From the NCBI RefSeq assembly GCF_001905095.1, contig NZ_LWLS01000062.1, forward strand, positions 1 to 64,000: a DNA stretch of 64,000 nt. Reading direction: 5' to 3'. Under the pieces are notes generated by a model, which was given only the letters and a program-made list of their open reading frames with translations, had not been told where the DNA came from and did not search any database. Source of the DNA: Micromonospora sp. CB01531 (GTDB taxonomy: Bacteria > Actinomycetota > Actinomycetes > Mycobacteriales > Micromonosporaceae). The translations under genes were made by a program, and so were the position numbers. Of the stretch, positions 32,572 through 41,184 are shown one piece after another (positions within the stretch are counted from its first letter, which is position 1; each line of letters starts with the position of its first letter).

Positions 32572-34569
32572 GTGTCAACACACCGACGTGCCTGGAAGCA
32601 GCGGGCCGGTGTGGTGGTGGCGCTGGTCGTCGGCGCGCTACTCGCCGTCCCCGCCACACCCGCCTTCGCGGCCCCGCCTGACGTCTCTGACGTCTCCGCC
32701 TCGCCCAGCACGGTTGAAGCAGGCAAAACCACAAAGATCAGCTACACCCTTACATTCGGCTCTGCGGGCGAACCGGCCGACATCAGCTTCTCCTCGAGTA
32801 ATCCGAAGCTGACCTGTGTCGACAAGTGCTTCCGGGGCAAGGTCACCGCGAGTGGCACCTACGAAGCCACCTTCAAGCTCGCGGACGATGCGGCGAGCGG
32901 GTCCGCTCAGATCACGGTCACAGCCACCGAGGCAACAGGGCCCCTGAAGCAGAGGCAGGAAGGCTCAACGACCGTCACGCTGGTTGCCAAGACCCAGCCG
33001 GCGGAGGCGGAGACGGTCAAGTCGATCTCCGGCAAGGTGGTCATCGCGGACAACAGCGAGCCGCTCGAGGGCGTCGTGGTCATGCTCCGGGACAGCAAGG
33101 GCATCACCCGCCAGACCAACACCGACGGCAGCGGCAACTTCCGGTTCACCGGCTCGTCCTCGGAACCGATCGCGCCCGGCCGGGTCGACCTGGCCTCTGG
33201 CAAGGATGGCAAGACCGGCTACAAGACGGTTAACGCGGCGGCCGGCCAGGCCGTGACCGGCGTGCGGATCAGCGTGCCGATCAAGGTCGAGAAGAGCCCG
33301 AGCCCGTCGCCGTCCGCCACCGCAGAGGCGGTGCCGACCGAGGAGCCGACCGAGGAGGCCACCGAAACGCCGGCCACCGAGGCGGCGGGGCAGCAGCCCG
33401 ACGCCCAGCAGGACTCCGGCGGCTTCGGCAACTGGCTGCTGATCCTGCTCGGCGGTCTCTTCGTGGCCGTGGGCGTCGGCACCATCGTGCTGCTCTACAT
33501 GAAGCGCAAGAACGAGGGCGACGACGACGGTGACGGCCCAGGTGGTCCGATGGGTCCGGGTGGCCCGGCGGGCGCGGGTGCGGTGCCGGCCGCCCGGGGC
33601 GCCTACCGGGGCGCCGACGACCAGACCCGGGTGGTCAACGGCATGGGCGCCGGAGCGGCGCCGACGATGGTCGGCGGCCCCTCGCTCAGCGACGCGCCGA
33701 CCATGATGCACCGCCCGGTCGTGGACGACGTCCCGCCGGACCCGTACGGCGCCCCGCCCGGGCCCGGGCCCGCGTACGGCGTCGGCGGTGGGCAGGACGG
33801 CTGGGGCGGCGGTGGCTACGGCGACGAGCCGGCCGGCCAGGGTGGCTACGGCCACAACAGCTACGGCAACGCGCCCTCCTCGGGTAGCGGCTACGGCAAC
33901 GCGCCCTCCTCGGGTGGCGGCTACGGCAGCCGGGATTACGGCGCCGGTGCCGGCGGCTACCCGCCCGCTCAGGGCGGCGGCTACGGCGGCGAGCGGTACG
34001 ACGAGCCGACCGGCCGCTACACCGGCGACAACACCCAGTACGCGCCGCCGGCCGACCCGTACCCGACCAGCACCTACCAGCCGGACCAGGGCCGCGGCTA
34101 CGACCAGCCGGACCAGGGCCGCGGCTACGACCAGCCGGACCAGGGTCGCGGCTACGACCAGCCGGGCCAGGGACAGTACGGCCGCGGCTCGGAGCCGGGC
34201 ACCGGCTACGGCCAGGGTGGCGGCTACGGCGGCCCCTCCGGTGGCTATGACAACGGGCCGTCGGGCGGCTACGACGGCGGCCAGCAGGGCTACGACGGCT
34301 ACGACCAGCGCGGCGGGTACGACAACGGCCCGCAGCAGGGCTACGACGGCCACGACCAGCGGGGCGGCTACGGCGGCGGCGCCGGCTACGGCCAGCCGCA
34401 GCAGGGCGGCCACGGCCACGAGCAGCCGCCGCAGCAGCGGACCGGTGGCTACGACAACCAGGGCTACGACCAGGGCGGATACTACGGCGATCAGGCCCAG
34501 GCCGGCCGGGGCCGATCCGACGGCCCGCAGGAGCGCGGCGGCCGCCGCCTCGACTGGCTGGACGACTGA
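32572..34569 (+). CDS. secreted-domain membrane protein with long Gly/Tyr/Gln-rich cytoplasmic tail
   Basis: About 665 residues from GTG 32572, 8 bases after GGAAGG. A signal peptide ([20 protein letters not shown]) leads to two extracytoplasmic domains: an Ig-like one ([20 protein letters not shown]) and a carboxypeptidase-regulatory-like one ([20 protein letters not shown]). A Pro/Glu/Thr linker comes next, then one membrane helix ([20 protein letters not shown]) near residue 285. The remaining ~350 residues would be cytoplasmic and are low-complexity, rich in Gly, Tyr, Gln, Asp and Pro with YDQPDQGRG and GGYDNGP repeats, ending RRLDWLDD. The role is unknown; such tails can phase-separate or bind partners. 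Confidence 0.75.
   Translation: MSTHRRAWKQRAGVVVALVVGALLAVPATPAFAAPPDVSDVSASPSTVEAGKTTKISYTLTFGSAGEPADISFSSSNPKLTCVDKCFRGKVTASGTYEATFKLADDAASGSAQITVTATEATGPLKQRQEGSTTVTLVAKTQPAEAETVKSISGKVVIADNSEPLEGVVVMLRDSKGITRQTNTDGSGNFRFTGSSSEPIAPGRVDLASGKDGKTGYKTVNAAAGQAVTGVRISVPIKVEKSPSPSPSATAEAVPTEEPTEEATETPATEAAGQQPDAQQDSGGFGNWLLILLGGLFVAVGVGTIVLLYMKRKNEGDDDGDGPGGPMGPGGPAGAGAVPAARGAYRGADDQTRVVNGMGAGAAPTMVGGPSLSDAPTMMHRPVVDDVPPDPYGAPPGPGPAYGVGGGQDGWGGGGYGDEPAGQGGYGHNSYGNAPSSGSGYGNAPSSGGGYGSRDYGAGAGGYPPAQGGGYGGERYDEPTGRYTGDNTQYAPPADPYPTSTYQPDQGRGYDQPDQGRGYDQPDQGRGYDQPGQGQYGRGSEPGTGYGQGGGYGGPSGGYDNGPSGGYDGGQQGYDGYDQRGGYDNGPQQGYDGHDQRGGYGGGAGYGQPQQGGHGHEQPPQQRTGGYDNQGYDQGGYYGDQAQAGRGRSDGPQERGGRRLDWLDD
34081..34161 (+). 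repeat. 27-bp tandem repeat, three copies
   Basis: Units at 34081-34107, 34108-34134 and 34135-34161 (start ccggaccagggccgcggcta; the third has one change) encode three PDQGRGYDQ peptides in the tail of the membrane protein. Confidence 0.9.
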
Positions 34570-34602
34570 CCGCGGGGCCACATGCCCCGCACCGATATCG
34601 AC

Positions 34603-34633
34603 AGTGGCCGCCCGGACGATCCGGGCGGCCACT
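34603..34633 (+). terminator. strong terminator hairpin of the membrane protein gene
   Basis: agtggccgcccgga and tccgggcggccact form a perfect 14-bp stem with loop cga, 34 bp after the stop. Confidence 0.85.
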
Positions 34634-34844
34634 TCGCATGATCGACACAGCAGTCCGCAGTGGCCGACCCGCGGGAGGTCGGTAGTCACCGACACCCAAG
34701 CAGCCGGCGCGCCGAAACACCGGCCGGAGCCGGACCAACAGGCAGGGCCTGACCAACGGGCAGAGCCGGACCAGCAGACAGCGCCGGACCAGGCGGCGGA
34801 CCACGGACCGAACCGGTAGAGCCGGGCCAGCCGGCGGAGCCGAG
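34634..34844 (+). other. gene-free region with imperfect ccggaccag repeats
   Basis: About 210 bp between two convergent genes. Repeats gagccggaccaacaggcag, gcctgaccaacgggcagag and ccggaccagcagacag would encode Pro-Asp-Gln peptides in one frame, but no start codon or ribosome site is seen. It is probably non-coding. Confidence 0.4.
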
Positions 34845-35594
34845 TCAGGCGGCGGCGAAGTAACCCTGGCGCAGAACCGGCACCACGTCGGAGACACCCA
34901 CCTGGACAGCGACCTCCACGTCGCCGGCGAAGCCGCCCTCGGCGAGTTCCCGCCCGGAGACGCACCCCCGGACAGCGGCCGGCACGTCAGGCGTGCTGGC
35001 CAGCGCGGCCAGGGCCATCGCCGCCTCCACCGAGAGCCCGCCCGGCACCCCGGACAGGGCGTCCAGCACGCTGGCCGCCCCGAGCTGATCCTCCACGCAG
35101 GGGCGCAGTGAACCGTCCGGCCAGCGCTCACCGGCCGCCACCACGCCCACCGGCGCGTCGTTCGAGCCGTACCCCTGGGCGCGCAGCCATCGCCCGACGG
35201 CGGGCGCGTTACGCAGGCACGCCGCCACCACCGGCAGACCGGTGGCGCTCGCGGCGGCGCTGATCGCCGAGCCGTTCGGCGAGGGCAGGACCAGATCGGC
35301 GACAGCCGGTGCGGTCCGCAACGCCGCCGGCGAGAGCGACCATGGATGCTCCAGGGTCATCTGCCGGCGGCCGACCGCGGCGACCGCCCCCACCCGGCGG
35401 GCGTACTCGGCGGCCTGCTCCCCCCAGGGGAACGGGTGCACGCGCATGCCGCGACCGACCGCCACCTCGACGGCGGTGGTGAACGAGAGCACGTCCACCA
35501 CCACCAGGGCCGCGCAGACCCGGCCGAGTTCCGCCGCCCCGGTCAGCCCCCAGTCGAACCGGGCGCCGGAGCCGGGTTGGGCGTAGGCGGCCAA
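34845..35594 (-). CDS. ComB-like 2-phosphosulfolactate phosphatase family protein
   Basis: About 249 residues from TTG 35594, which has GAGG 8 bases upstream; a GTG at 35645 inside purL is the alternative. Family motifs are RVCAALVVVDVLSFTTAVEV near the N-terminus, LVLPSPNGSAISAAASATGL, VVAACLRNAPAVGRWL and VVAAGERWPDGSLRPCVEDQ. ComB hydrolyses 2-phosphosulfolactate in coenzyme M synthesis, but actinobacteria do not make coenzyme M, so the real substrate here is unknown. The gene starts 10 bp after purL and is probably co-transcribed with it. Confidence 0.8.
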   Translation of the reverse strand: MAAYAQPGSGARFDWGLTGAAELGRVCAALVVVDVLSFTTAVEVAVGRGMRVHPFPWGEQAAEYARRVGAVAAVGRRQMTLEHPWSLSPAALRTAPAVADLVLPSPNGSAISAAASATGLPVVAACLRNAPAVGRWLRAQGYGSNDAPVGVVAAGERWPDGSLRPCVEDQLGAASVLDALSGVPGGLSVEAAMALAALASTPDVPAAVRGCVSGRELAEGGFAGDVEVAVQVGVSDVVPVLRQGYFAAA

Positions 35595-35604
35595 GGCCAG
35601 GGCC

Positions 35605-38415
35605 TCAGCGCTGATCCGGCGCGGGGGCCTGGTCGTCCGGGTCACCGGCAGCCGTCGCGGAGCCCGCCGGCCCGGCCGTCGCCGGGTCGGACGTCGCCTC
35701 GGGGGCGTCGACCGGGACATCGGGCCCGTCGGTGCCCGGCGCGGCGTCCCCGGCCTCCGCCGGGGCGTCACTCGCCTCCGCCGCCGCATCCGTAGCGACC
35801 ACGGGAACGCCCGGAGCCTCCGACGCCTCCACGGCGGCGTCCTGGGCCGCCACGGGAGCGTCCGCCGCCCCCGCCGGCGCCCCGCCGTCCGCCTGGCCGG
35901 CCGGGTCGAGGGCCGGATCGGTCGCCGGGTCGCCCGCCGGCTGCTCGCCGACGGCCGGGACAACGCCCGCACCAAGTGCCGCCATCTGGCCCGCCTCCAC
36001 GCCGCCGAAGAGGCGCGGCAGGGTCGCCGTGTGCGTGGCGCGCAGCTCGTCGAGGCCGATCCGGAACTGGTCGTGCACCTCCAGCGCGCCGCCGGCCGGG
36101 TCGGTGACCCCGATGAACTCCCACGGCACCCCGTGCTCGGCGCAGAGCGCGGCGAACGCCTTCTCGTGCCCACGCGGCACCGACACCAGCGCGCGGCCGG
36201 CCGACTCGCTGAACAGGAAGACGAACGGCATCGACCCGCCGGCGAAGTGCTCGGGCACGGCGACCCGGGCCCCGACGCCACGCCGCAGGCACGACTCGAC
36301 CAGGCTCTGGGCGAGGCCACCGTCGGAGAGGTCGTGCGCGGAAGTGAGGTGCCCCACCCGGGCGGCGGCGGCCAGCAGCTCGGCGAGCTGCCGCTCGCGG
36401 GCCAGGTCGACCTGCGGCGGGATGCCGCCGAGGTGCTCGTGGGTCACCCACGCCCACTCCGAGCCGGAGAGCTCGACGTGCGTCTCACCCAGCAGGAAGA
36501 GCTGGTCGTGGTCGCCGCCAGGACGCGGCACGAAGCCCATCGGCACCCGGTCGGCGACGTTGTCCAGCACGCCCAGCACGCCGACCACCGGAGTCGGATG
36601 GATGGGTGCCGGGCCGGTCTGGTTGTAGAAGCTGACGTTGCCGCCGGTCACCGGGATGCCGAGCTCCAGGCAGCCGTCCGCCAGGCCGCGGACGGCCTCG
36701 GCGAACTGCCACATCACGCCCGGGTCCTCCGGCGAGCCGAAGTTGAGGCAGTTGGTCACGGCGATCGGCTTCGCGCCGGTCACCGCCACGTTCCGGTACG
36801 CCTCGGCCAGCGCCAGCTTCGTCCCGTGGTACGGGTCGAGGCGCGCGTACCGGCCGTTGCCGTCGACGGAGAGGGCGACCCCGAGGCCGGTCCGCTCGTC
36901 GATCCGGATCACGCCGGAATCCTCCGGCTGGGCGAGCACGGTGTTGCCCAGCACATACCGGTCGTACTGCTCGGTGACCCAGGTCTTGTCGGCCAGGTTC
37001 GGCGACGCGATCATGCGCAGCACGGTCTCCCGCAGCGCCTCCGGGTTGCTCGGCCGGGGCAGCGTTTCCGCGCGGTCGGCCTGGAGCAGGATCAGGTCGG
37101 CCGGCTCCCGCATCGGGCGGGCGTACACCGGACCGTCGTCGACCAGGGAGCCCGGCGGCACGTCCACCACGACGTGGTCGCGCCAGGAGACCACCAGGCG
37201 GCCCGGCTGGCCGTCCGGCGCGGGCGGGGTGACCTCACCGATCGCGGTGGCGAGCACGCCCCACTTCTCGGCGGTCTTGAGCACCGCCTCCAGCTTGTCC
37301 GGGGCGACGACCAGCAGCATCCGCTCCTGGGACTCGCTGGCCAGGATCTCGTGCGGCTCCATCGAGGGCTCCCGCAGCGGCACCCGCTCCAGCCAGACCC
37401 GCATGCCGGTGCCCGCCGCCGCGGCGGTCTCGGTGAGCGCGCAGGTCAGGCCGGCGCCGCCGAGGTCCTGGATGCCGACGACCAGCTCGGCGTCGTACAG
37501 CTCCAGGCACGCCTCGATCAGCAGCTTCTCGGTGAACGGGTCGCCCACCTGGACGGACGGGCGGCGCTGCTCGCTGCCCTCGTCGAAGGTGGCGCTGGCC
37601 AGCACCGACACGCCGCCGATGCCGTCCCGGCCGGTCTTGGCGCCCATCAGCACCACGACGTTGCCGGGGCCGGCGGCCTCCTTCTTCTGCAGCCGGTCGA
37701 CCGGCAGCACGCCGAGGCAGAGCGCGTTGACCAGCGGATTGCCCTGGTAGCAGGGGTCGAAGACCACCTCGCCGCCAATGTTCGGCAGGCCGAGGCAGTT
37801 GCCGTAACCGCCGACGCCGGCGACCACGCCGGGCAGCACCCGGGCGGTGTCCGGGTGGTCGGCCGCGCCGAAGCGCAGCGGGTCCATCACCGCGACCGGA
37901 CGTGCACCCATGGCGAGGATGTCGCGGACGATGCCGCCGACGCCGGTCGCCGCGCCCTGGTACGGCTCGACGAAGCTCGGGTGGTTGTGCGACTCGACCT
38001 TGAAGGTCACCGCCAGCTCGTCGGAGACCTGGACCACGCCGGCGTTCTCACCGATGCCGGCCAGCAGCCGGTCGCTCGGCGGGGCCTTCTCGCCGAACTG
38101 GCGCAGGTGCACCTTGCTCGACTTGTAGGAGCAGTGCTCGCTCCACATGATCGAGTACATGGCCAGCTCGGCCTGGGTGGGCCGGCGGCCGAGGATGTGC
38201 CGGATCCGGTCGTACTCGTCGTCGCGGAGGCCCAGCTCCGCGTACGGCTGCAGTTCGTCCGGCGTGCCGGTGGCCCGGGGCACGGTGTCCACGGCCGCGG
38301 TCCAGTCGTCGGCCGGGCCGGCCTGCGGCACCACGGTGGCCGTACGCGGCTCCGCCGGGTCGGCCGGGTGGGCGCCCGGTGCCTCCCGCAGGTCCGGGTC
38401 CGGATGGGTGGTCAT
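35605..38415 (-). CDS. purL: phosphoribosylformylglycinamidine synthase subunit PurL
   Basis: 936 residues from ATG 38415 with GAGGAGA upstream. Core motifs include [60 protein letters not shown] and [20 protein letters not shown]. The catalytic part ends about [15 protein letters not shown]. Beyond it are about 135 residues of Ala/Asp/Pro/Glu-rich low-complexity sequence ([20 protein letters not shown]), and the N-terminus has a 45-residue extension. Small-type PurL proteins are usually about 740-760 aa. It acts with PurQ and PurS, which lie just upstream in the same direction. Confidence 0.95.
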   Translation of the reverse strand: MTTHPDPDLREAPGAHPADPAEPRTATVVPQAGPADDWTAAVDTVPRATGTPDELQPYAELGLRDDEYDRIRHILGRRPTQAELAMYSIMWSEHCSYKSSKVHLRQFGEKAPPSDRLLAGIGENAGVVQVSDELAVTFKVESHNHPSFVEPYQGAATGVGGIVRDILAMGARPVAVMDPLRFGAADHPDTARVLPGVVAGVGGYGNCLGLPNIGGEVVFDPCYQGNPLVNALCLGVLPVDRLQKKEAAGPGNVVVLMGAKTGRDGIGGVSVLASATFDEGSEQRRPSVQVGDPFTEKLLIEACLELYDAELVVGIQDLGGAGLTCALTETAAAAGTGMRVWLERVPLREPSMEPHEILASESQERMLLVVAPDKLEAVLKTAEKWGVLATAIGEVTPPAPDGQPGRLVVSWRDHVVVDVPPGSLVDDGPVYARPMREPADLILLQADRAETLPRPSNPEALRETVLRMIASPNLADKTWVTEQYDRYVLGNTVLAQPEDSGVIRIDERTGLGVALSVDGNGRYARLDPYHGTKLALAEAYRNVAVTGAKPIAVTNCLNFGSPEDPGVMWQFAEAVRGLADGCLELGIPVTGGNVSFYNQTGPAPIHPTPVVGVLGVLDNVADRVPMGFVPRPGGDHDQLFLLGETHVELSGSEWAWVTHEHLGGIPPQVDLARERQLAELLAAAARVGHLTSAHDLSDGGLAQSLVESCLRRGVGARVAVPEHFAGGSMPFVFLFSESAGRALVSVPRGHEKAFAALCAEHGVPWEFIGVTDPAGGALEVHDQFRIGLDELRATHTATLPRLFGGVEAGQMAALGAGVVPAVGEQPAGDPATDPALDPAGQADGGAPAGAADAPVAAQDAAVEASEAPGVPVVATDAAAEASDAPAEAGDAAPGTDGPDVPVDAPEATSDPATAGPAGSATAAGDPDDQAPAPDQR

Positions 38416-38482
38416 GACCTCTCCTCGCTGCGCTCGCCGCCAAGGCGGCGGGTGAGCTGACCGATGATCCCGCCGCGCACGG

Positions 38483-39166
38483 TCACGCCGGCGCCCCCAC
38501 CAGGTGCTTGAGCACCGAGGTGAAGAAGCCGAGACCGTCCAGGGAGGGGCCGGTGAGCGCCTCCACCGCGTGCTCGGGATGCGGCATGATGCCGACCACG
38601 TTGCCGGCCTCGTTGGTGATCGCGGCGATGTCGCGCTGCGAACCGTTGGGGTTGCCGCCGAGGTAGCGGGCGACAACCCGACCCTCGGCCTCCAGGCGGT
38701 CCAGCGTCGCCGGGTCGGCGACGTAGCAGCCCTCGCCGTTCTTGACCGGGATCAGCACTTCCTGGCCCGGCTGGAACGCGTTGGTCCAGGCGGTGCCGGC
38801 GGCCTCGATGCGGAGGATCTGGTCCCGGTTACGGAAGTGCAGGTGCTGGTTGCGGGTGAGCGCGCCCGGCAGCAGGTGGGCCTCGCAGAGGATCTGGAAG
38901 CCGTTGCAGATGCCGAGCACGGGCAGGCCGCCCCGGGCGGCGTCCACGATCGTCTCCATGACCGGGGCGAACCGGGCGATGGCGCCGCACCGCAGGTAGT
39001 CACCGTAGGAGAAGCCACCGGGCAGGACCACGGCGTCCACGCCGTGCAGCTGCGGGGCGCCGTGCCACAGCCGGACCGGCTCGGCGCCGGCGATGCGGAC
39101 GGCCCGGGCCGCGTCCCCGTCGTCGAGCGAACCGGGGAAGGTCACCACACCGACCCGGGCGGTCAC
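38483..39166 (-). CDS. purQ: phosphoribosylformylglycinamidine synthase subunit PurQ (glutaminase)
   Basis: 227 residues. The class I glutaminase triad is C87 in [14 protein letters not shown] and H196/E198 in [33 protein letters not shown] is the PurQ signature. It supplies ammonia to PurL through the PurS bridge. Its start overlaps the purS stop by 4 bp (ATGA type), which suggests coupled translation, and purL follows 67 bp downstream. Confidence 0.96.
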   Translation of the reverse strand: MTARVGVVTFPGSLDDGDAARAVRIAGAEPVRLWHGAPQLHGVDAVVLPGGFSYGDYLRCGAIARFAPVMETIVDAARGGLPVLGICNGFQILCEAHLLPGALTRNQHLHFRNRDQILRIEAAGTAWTNAFQPGQEVLIPVKNGEGCYVADPATLDRLEAEGRVVARYLGGNPNGSQRDIAAITNEAGNVVGIMPHPEHAVEALTGPSLDGLGFFTSVLKHLVGAPA

Positions 39167-39426
39167 TGGCGCGCGTCCACGGGCTCGTCGGTCTCCACCA
39201 CGCGGACCGTGAAGTCCTCGATGACCGGGTTAGCCAGCAGCTTGTCGGCGATCTCCCGGGCCCGGTCCAGGTCCGGTTCACCGGTGAACTCGATCTCGAT
39301 CCGCCTGCCGATCCGGACCGAGGCGACGTCGCTGACGCCGAGCCGGGGCAGCGCGTTTGCGACGGCCTGGCCCTGCGGATCGAGGATCTCGGGCTTGAGC
39401 ATGACGTCGACGACGACGCGAGGCAC
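39163..39426 (-). CDS. purS: phosphoribosylformylglycinamidine synthase subunit PurS
   Basis: 87 residues: [60 protein letters not shown]. This is the typical small subunit that bridges PurQ and PurL. It is the first gene of purSQL, with a GGAGTGCC ribosome site in front. Confidence 0.95.
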   Translation of the reverse strand: MPRVVVDVMLKPEILDPQGQAVANALPRLGVSDVASVRIGRRIEIEFTGEPDLDRAREIADKLLANPVIEDFTVRVVETDEPVDARQ

Positions 39427-39771
39427 GGGGCACTCCTGACTGTGTACGCAGTTGGGTGCCGGCCCACTACGGGCGAGCGCAGCCAGCCTACCTGGCAGAT
39501 ACCGCCTCGGCCGAACCGGCCGGCGCGTCCGGGCAGTGATCGACGTGACCCCGTCGAGGGGGCCGCACCGGATGTCCCGGCCTGCACGGAACGCACCCTT
39601 ACCAGCAACGACAGCGCCGCCAGGTGGCCAAATCGTTACATCGGTTAGTCTCTATCGACTCCTTGTCAGCGCCACGCCGGGGCCCTACGGTACATCGATG
39701 TAAGTCGATGCACAGCCTGGCGACCACCCGTCGCCCCGCTCCCCGTCACCCCCGACGTGAAGGAGTTCCCG
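39427..39771. promoter_or_regulatory. divergent purS / protease control region with TACATCG motifs
   Basis: 345 bp without a gene. TACATCG occurs at 39637-39643, and the perfect 12-bp palindrome TACATCGATGTA at 39691-39702, 70 bp before the protease start. The second lies in an AT-richer patch and could be an operator of the protease gene. No clear box can be assigned to purS. Confidence 0.4.
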
Positions 39772-40452
39772 ATGCGCATCCGCTCCCTGCTCGCCACCAT
39801 CGGCGTCGCCATGGTCGGCGTCCTCGGCGCCGCGTCCGGCGCGGCCGCCGCCCCCGTCGGCCCGTACATCATCGGTGGCGGCACCGTCTCCTCCGCGCCC
39901 TGGGCCGCCGCGGTGTTCAGCAACGGCTCGTTCACCTGCTCCGGCAGCGTCATCGCGTCCCAGTGGGTGCTCACCGCCCGGCACTGCATCAGCGGCAGCA
40001 TGTCCGTCCGGGTCGGCAGCGTCTACTACGCCTCGGGCGGCACCACCCGCACCGTGAGCACCACCTACACCCGCTACGACCTCGCGCTGATGCGGCTCTC
40101 CAGCGCGGTGACCACCTCCACCGTGTCGCTGGCCAGCAGCAACCCGCCCATCGGGTCGACCAACTCGATCTACGGCTGGGGCATGACCTGCTACAGCGGC
40201 TGCAACCCGTCCAGCCAGCTCAAGACCGCCACCGTCCAGGTGACCAGCAACAGCGCCTCTGACGCGTACGGCGGACAGGCGATCCGCAGCTCCCGGATCA
40301 GCGGGAATGCCTGGCGGGGCGACTCGGGCGGCCCGCAGTTCTACAACGGCCAGCAGGTCGGCGTGGCCTCCACCGCCGACGGCGTGAGCATCCAGAATTA
40401 CGGCAGCGTCGCGTACAACCGGTCCTGGATCACCTCCGTGGCCGGTGTCTGA
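39772..40452 (+). CDS. secreted trypsin-like serine protease (S1 family)
   Basis: 226 residues from ATG 39772, 7 bases after AAGGAG. The signal peptide (LLATIGVAMVGVLGAASGAA) ends about residue 27. After a short propeptide the mature end is probably IIGGGTVSSAPWAAAV. The catalytic triad is H71 (VLTARHCI), D103 (RYDLALMRL) and S185 (WRGDSGGPQF). Four Cys can form two disulfides. It is a typical small extracellular actinomycete chymotrypsin-fold protease. It is probably monocistronic. Confidence 0.92.
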   Translation: MRIRSLLATIGVAMVGVLGAASGAAAAPVGPYIIGGGTVSSAPWAAAVFSNGSFTCSGSVIASQWVLTARHCISGSMSVRVGSVYYASGGTTRTVSTTYTRYDLALMRLSSAVTTSTVSLASSNPPIGSTNSIYGWGMTCYSGCNPSSQLKTATVQVTSNSASDAYGGQAIRSSRISGNAWRGDSGGPQFYNGQQVGVASTADGVSIQNYGSVAYNRSWITSVAGV

Positions 40453-40581
40453 CAGTTAGCGCCGGTCGCGGCGCGGATGGTCGGTGACGTGCCGACCGTC
40501 CGCGCCGCCTCGTTTCGCAGCATCCGATCAGGTGAACAAGGCACACGTTCGGGCCGCCGACCGGCTGACAGCATCGGAAAC

Positions 40582-41046
40582 GTGCTGGTCGTGACGACGG
40601 ATCAACTGCCCGGCTACGAGATCCGCCAGATCCTCGGCGAAGTGGTCTCCTCCATGGCGAGGACCCGGAACCCGTACCGCGAGGGGGTCAAGAACCTGCG
40701 CGGTGGCGCCTACGACCCGATGGCGCCGGACAACCTCACCCGCTGGCGTACCGACTCGGTGGCCCGGCTCGGCGAGGAGGCCCGCCGGCTCGGCGCGAAC
40801 GCGGTGATCGGCATGCGCTTCGACAGCCGCGACTGCGGCGAGATGTGGATGGAGATCTGCGCGTACGGCACGGCGGTGATCGTCGTACCCAAGATGCCGG
40901 ACGTCATGCCGCCGGACCAGCCCATGGTCGCGGCCGAGACCGCCCACGAGCCGGAGATCGCCTCGGCCCCCGGCGGCATCGCCGAACCGGCGAGCGCCCC
41001 CAACCTCTCCTCCGCCGCCGAAACCCCCACCCCCAAATCCCCCTAA
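40582..41046 (+). CDS. YbjQ / UPF0145 family protein
   Basis: 154 residues from GTG 40582 (LVVTTDQLPGYEIRQILGEV). VVSSMARTRNPYREGVKNLR, SVARLGEEARRLGANAVIGM and RFDSRDCGEMWMEICAYGTA are typical of the YbjQ fold, which forms pentameric rings and has been linked to heavy-metal binding without a proven role. The C-terminal 40 residues are a Pro/Ala/Glu-rich tail not found in most members. Confidence 0.85.
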   Translation: MLVVTTDQLPGYEIRQILGEVVSSMARTRNPYREGVKNLRGGAYDPMAPDNLTRWRTDSVARLGEEARRLGANAVIGMRFDSRDCGEMWMEICAYGTAVIVVPKMPDVMPPDQPMVAAETAHEPEIASAPGGIAEPASAPNLSSAAETPTPKSP

Positions 41047-41080
41047 CCACCCGCCCACCACCACCGCCGGGCCTGCCGGC

Positions 41081-41141
41081 GTTGATCATGAGGTTAGCGG
41101 CGGTACCAGAGATCCACTTCGCCGCCAACCTCATGCTCAAC
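41081..41141. repeat. 61-bp palindromic element, copy 1
   Basis: The arms gttgatcatgaggttagcgg and the right half ending ccaacctcatgctcaac pair around a central cagagatcc segment. The reverse complement of the element at 63172-63232 matches it over the full 61 bp with 8 differences, including the centre. It lies just downstream of purB. Confidence 0.9.
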
Positions 41142-41148
41142 CAGCCTC

Positions 41149-41184
41149 GGGTGGGGTGGGGTGGGGTGGGGTGGGGTGGGTGGG
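41149..41184 (+). repeat. TGGGG tandem array (G-quadruplex motif) abutting the purB stop
   Basis: Five TGGGG units followed by two TGGG units directly touch the purB stop codon (41185-41187). On the coding strand of purB this is a CCCCA array. Confidence 0.85.

Noticed and set aside
34081..34161. CRISPR array
   Set aside because: The three 27-bp units are contiguous without spacers and are in frame within a coding region. No CRISPR array is seen in the window.
34677..34819. Short open frame with Pro-Asp-Gln repeats after the terminator of the membrane protein gene
   Set aside because: No start codon or ribosome site, and it lies beyond a strong terminator; treated as non-coding.
36031..38460. 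An 809-codon plus-strand open frame opposite purL
   Set aside because: It is the complement of purL; composition is His/Arg/Val-rich and no domain is seen.
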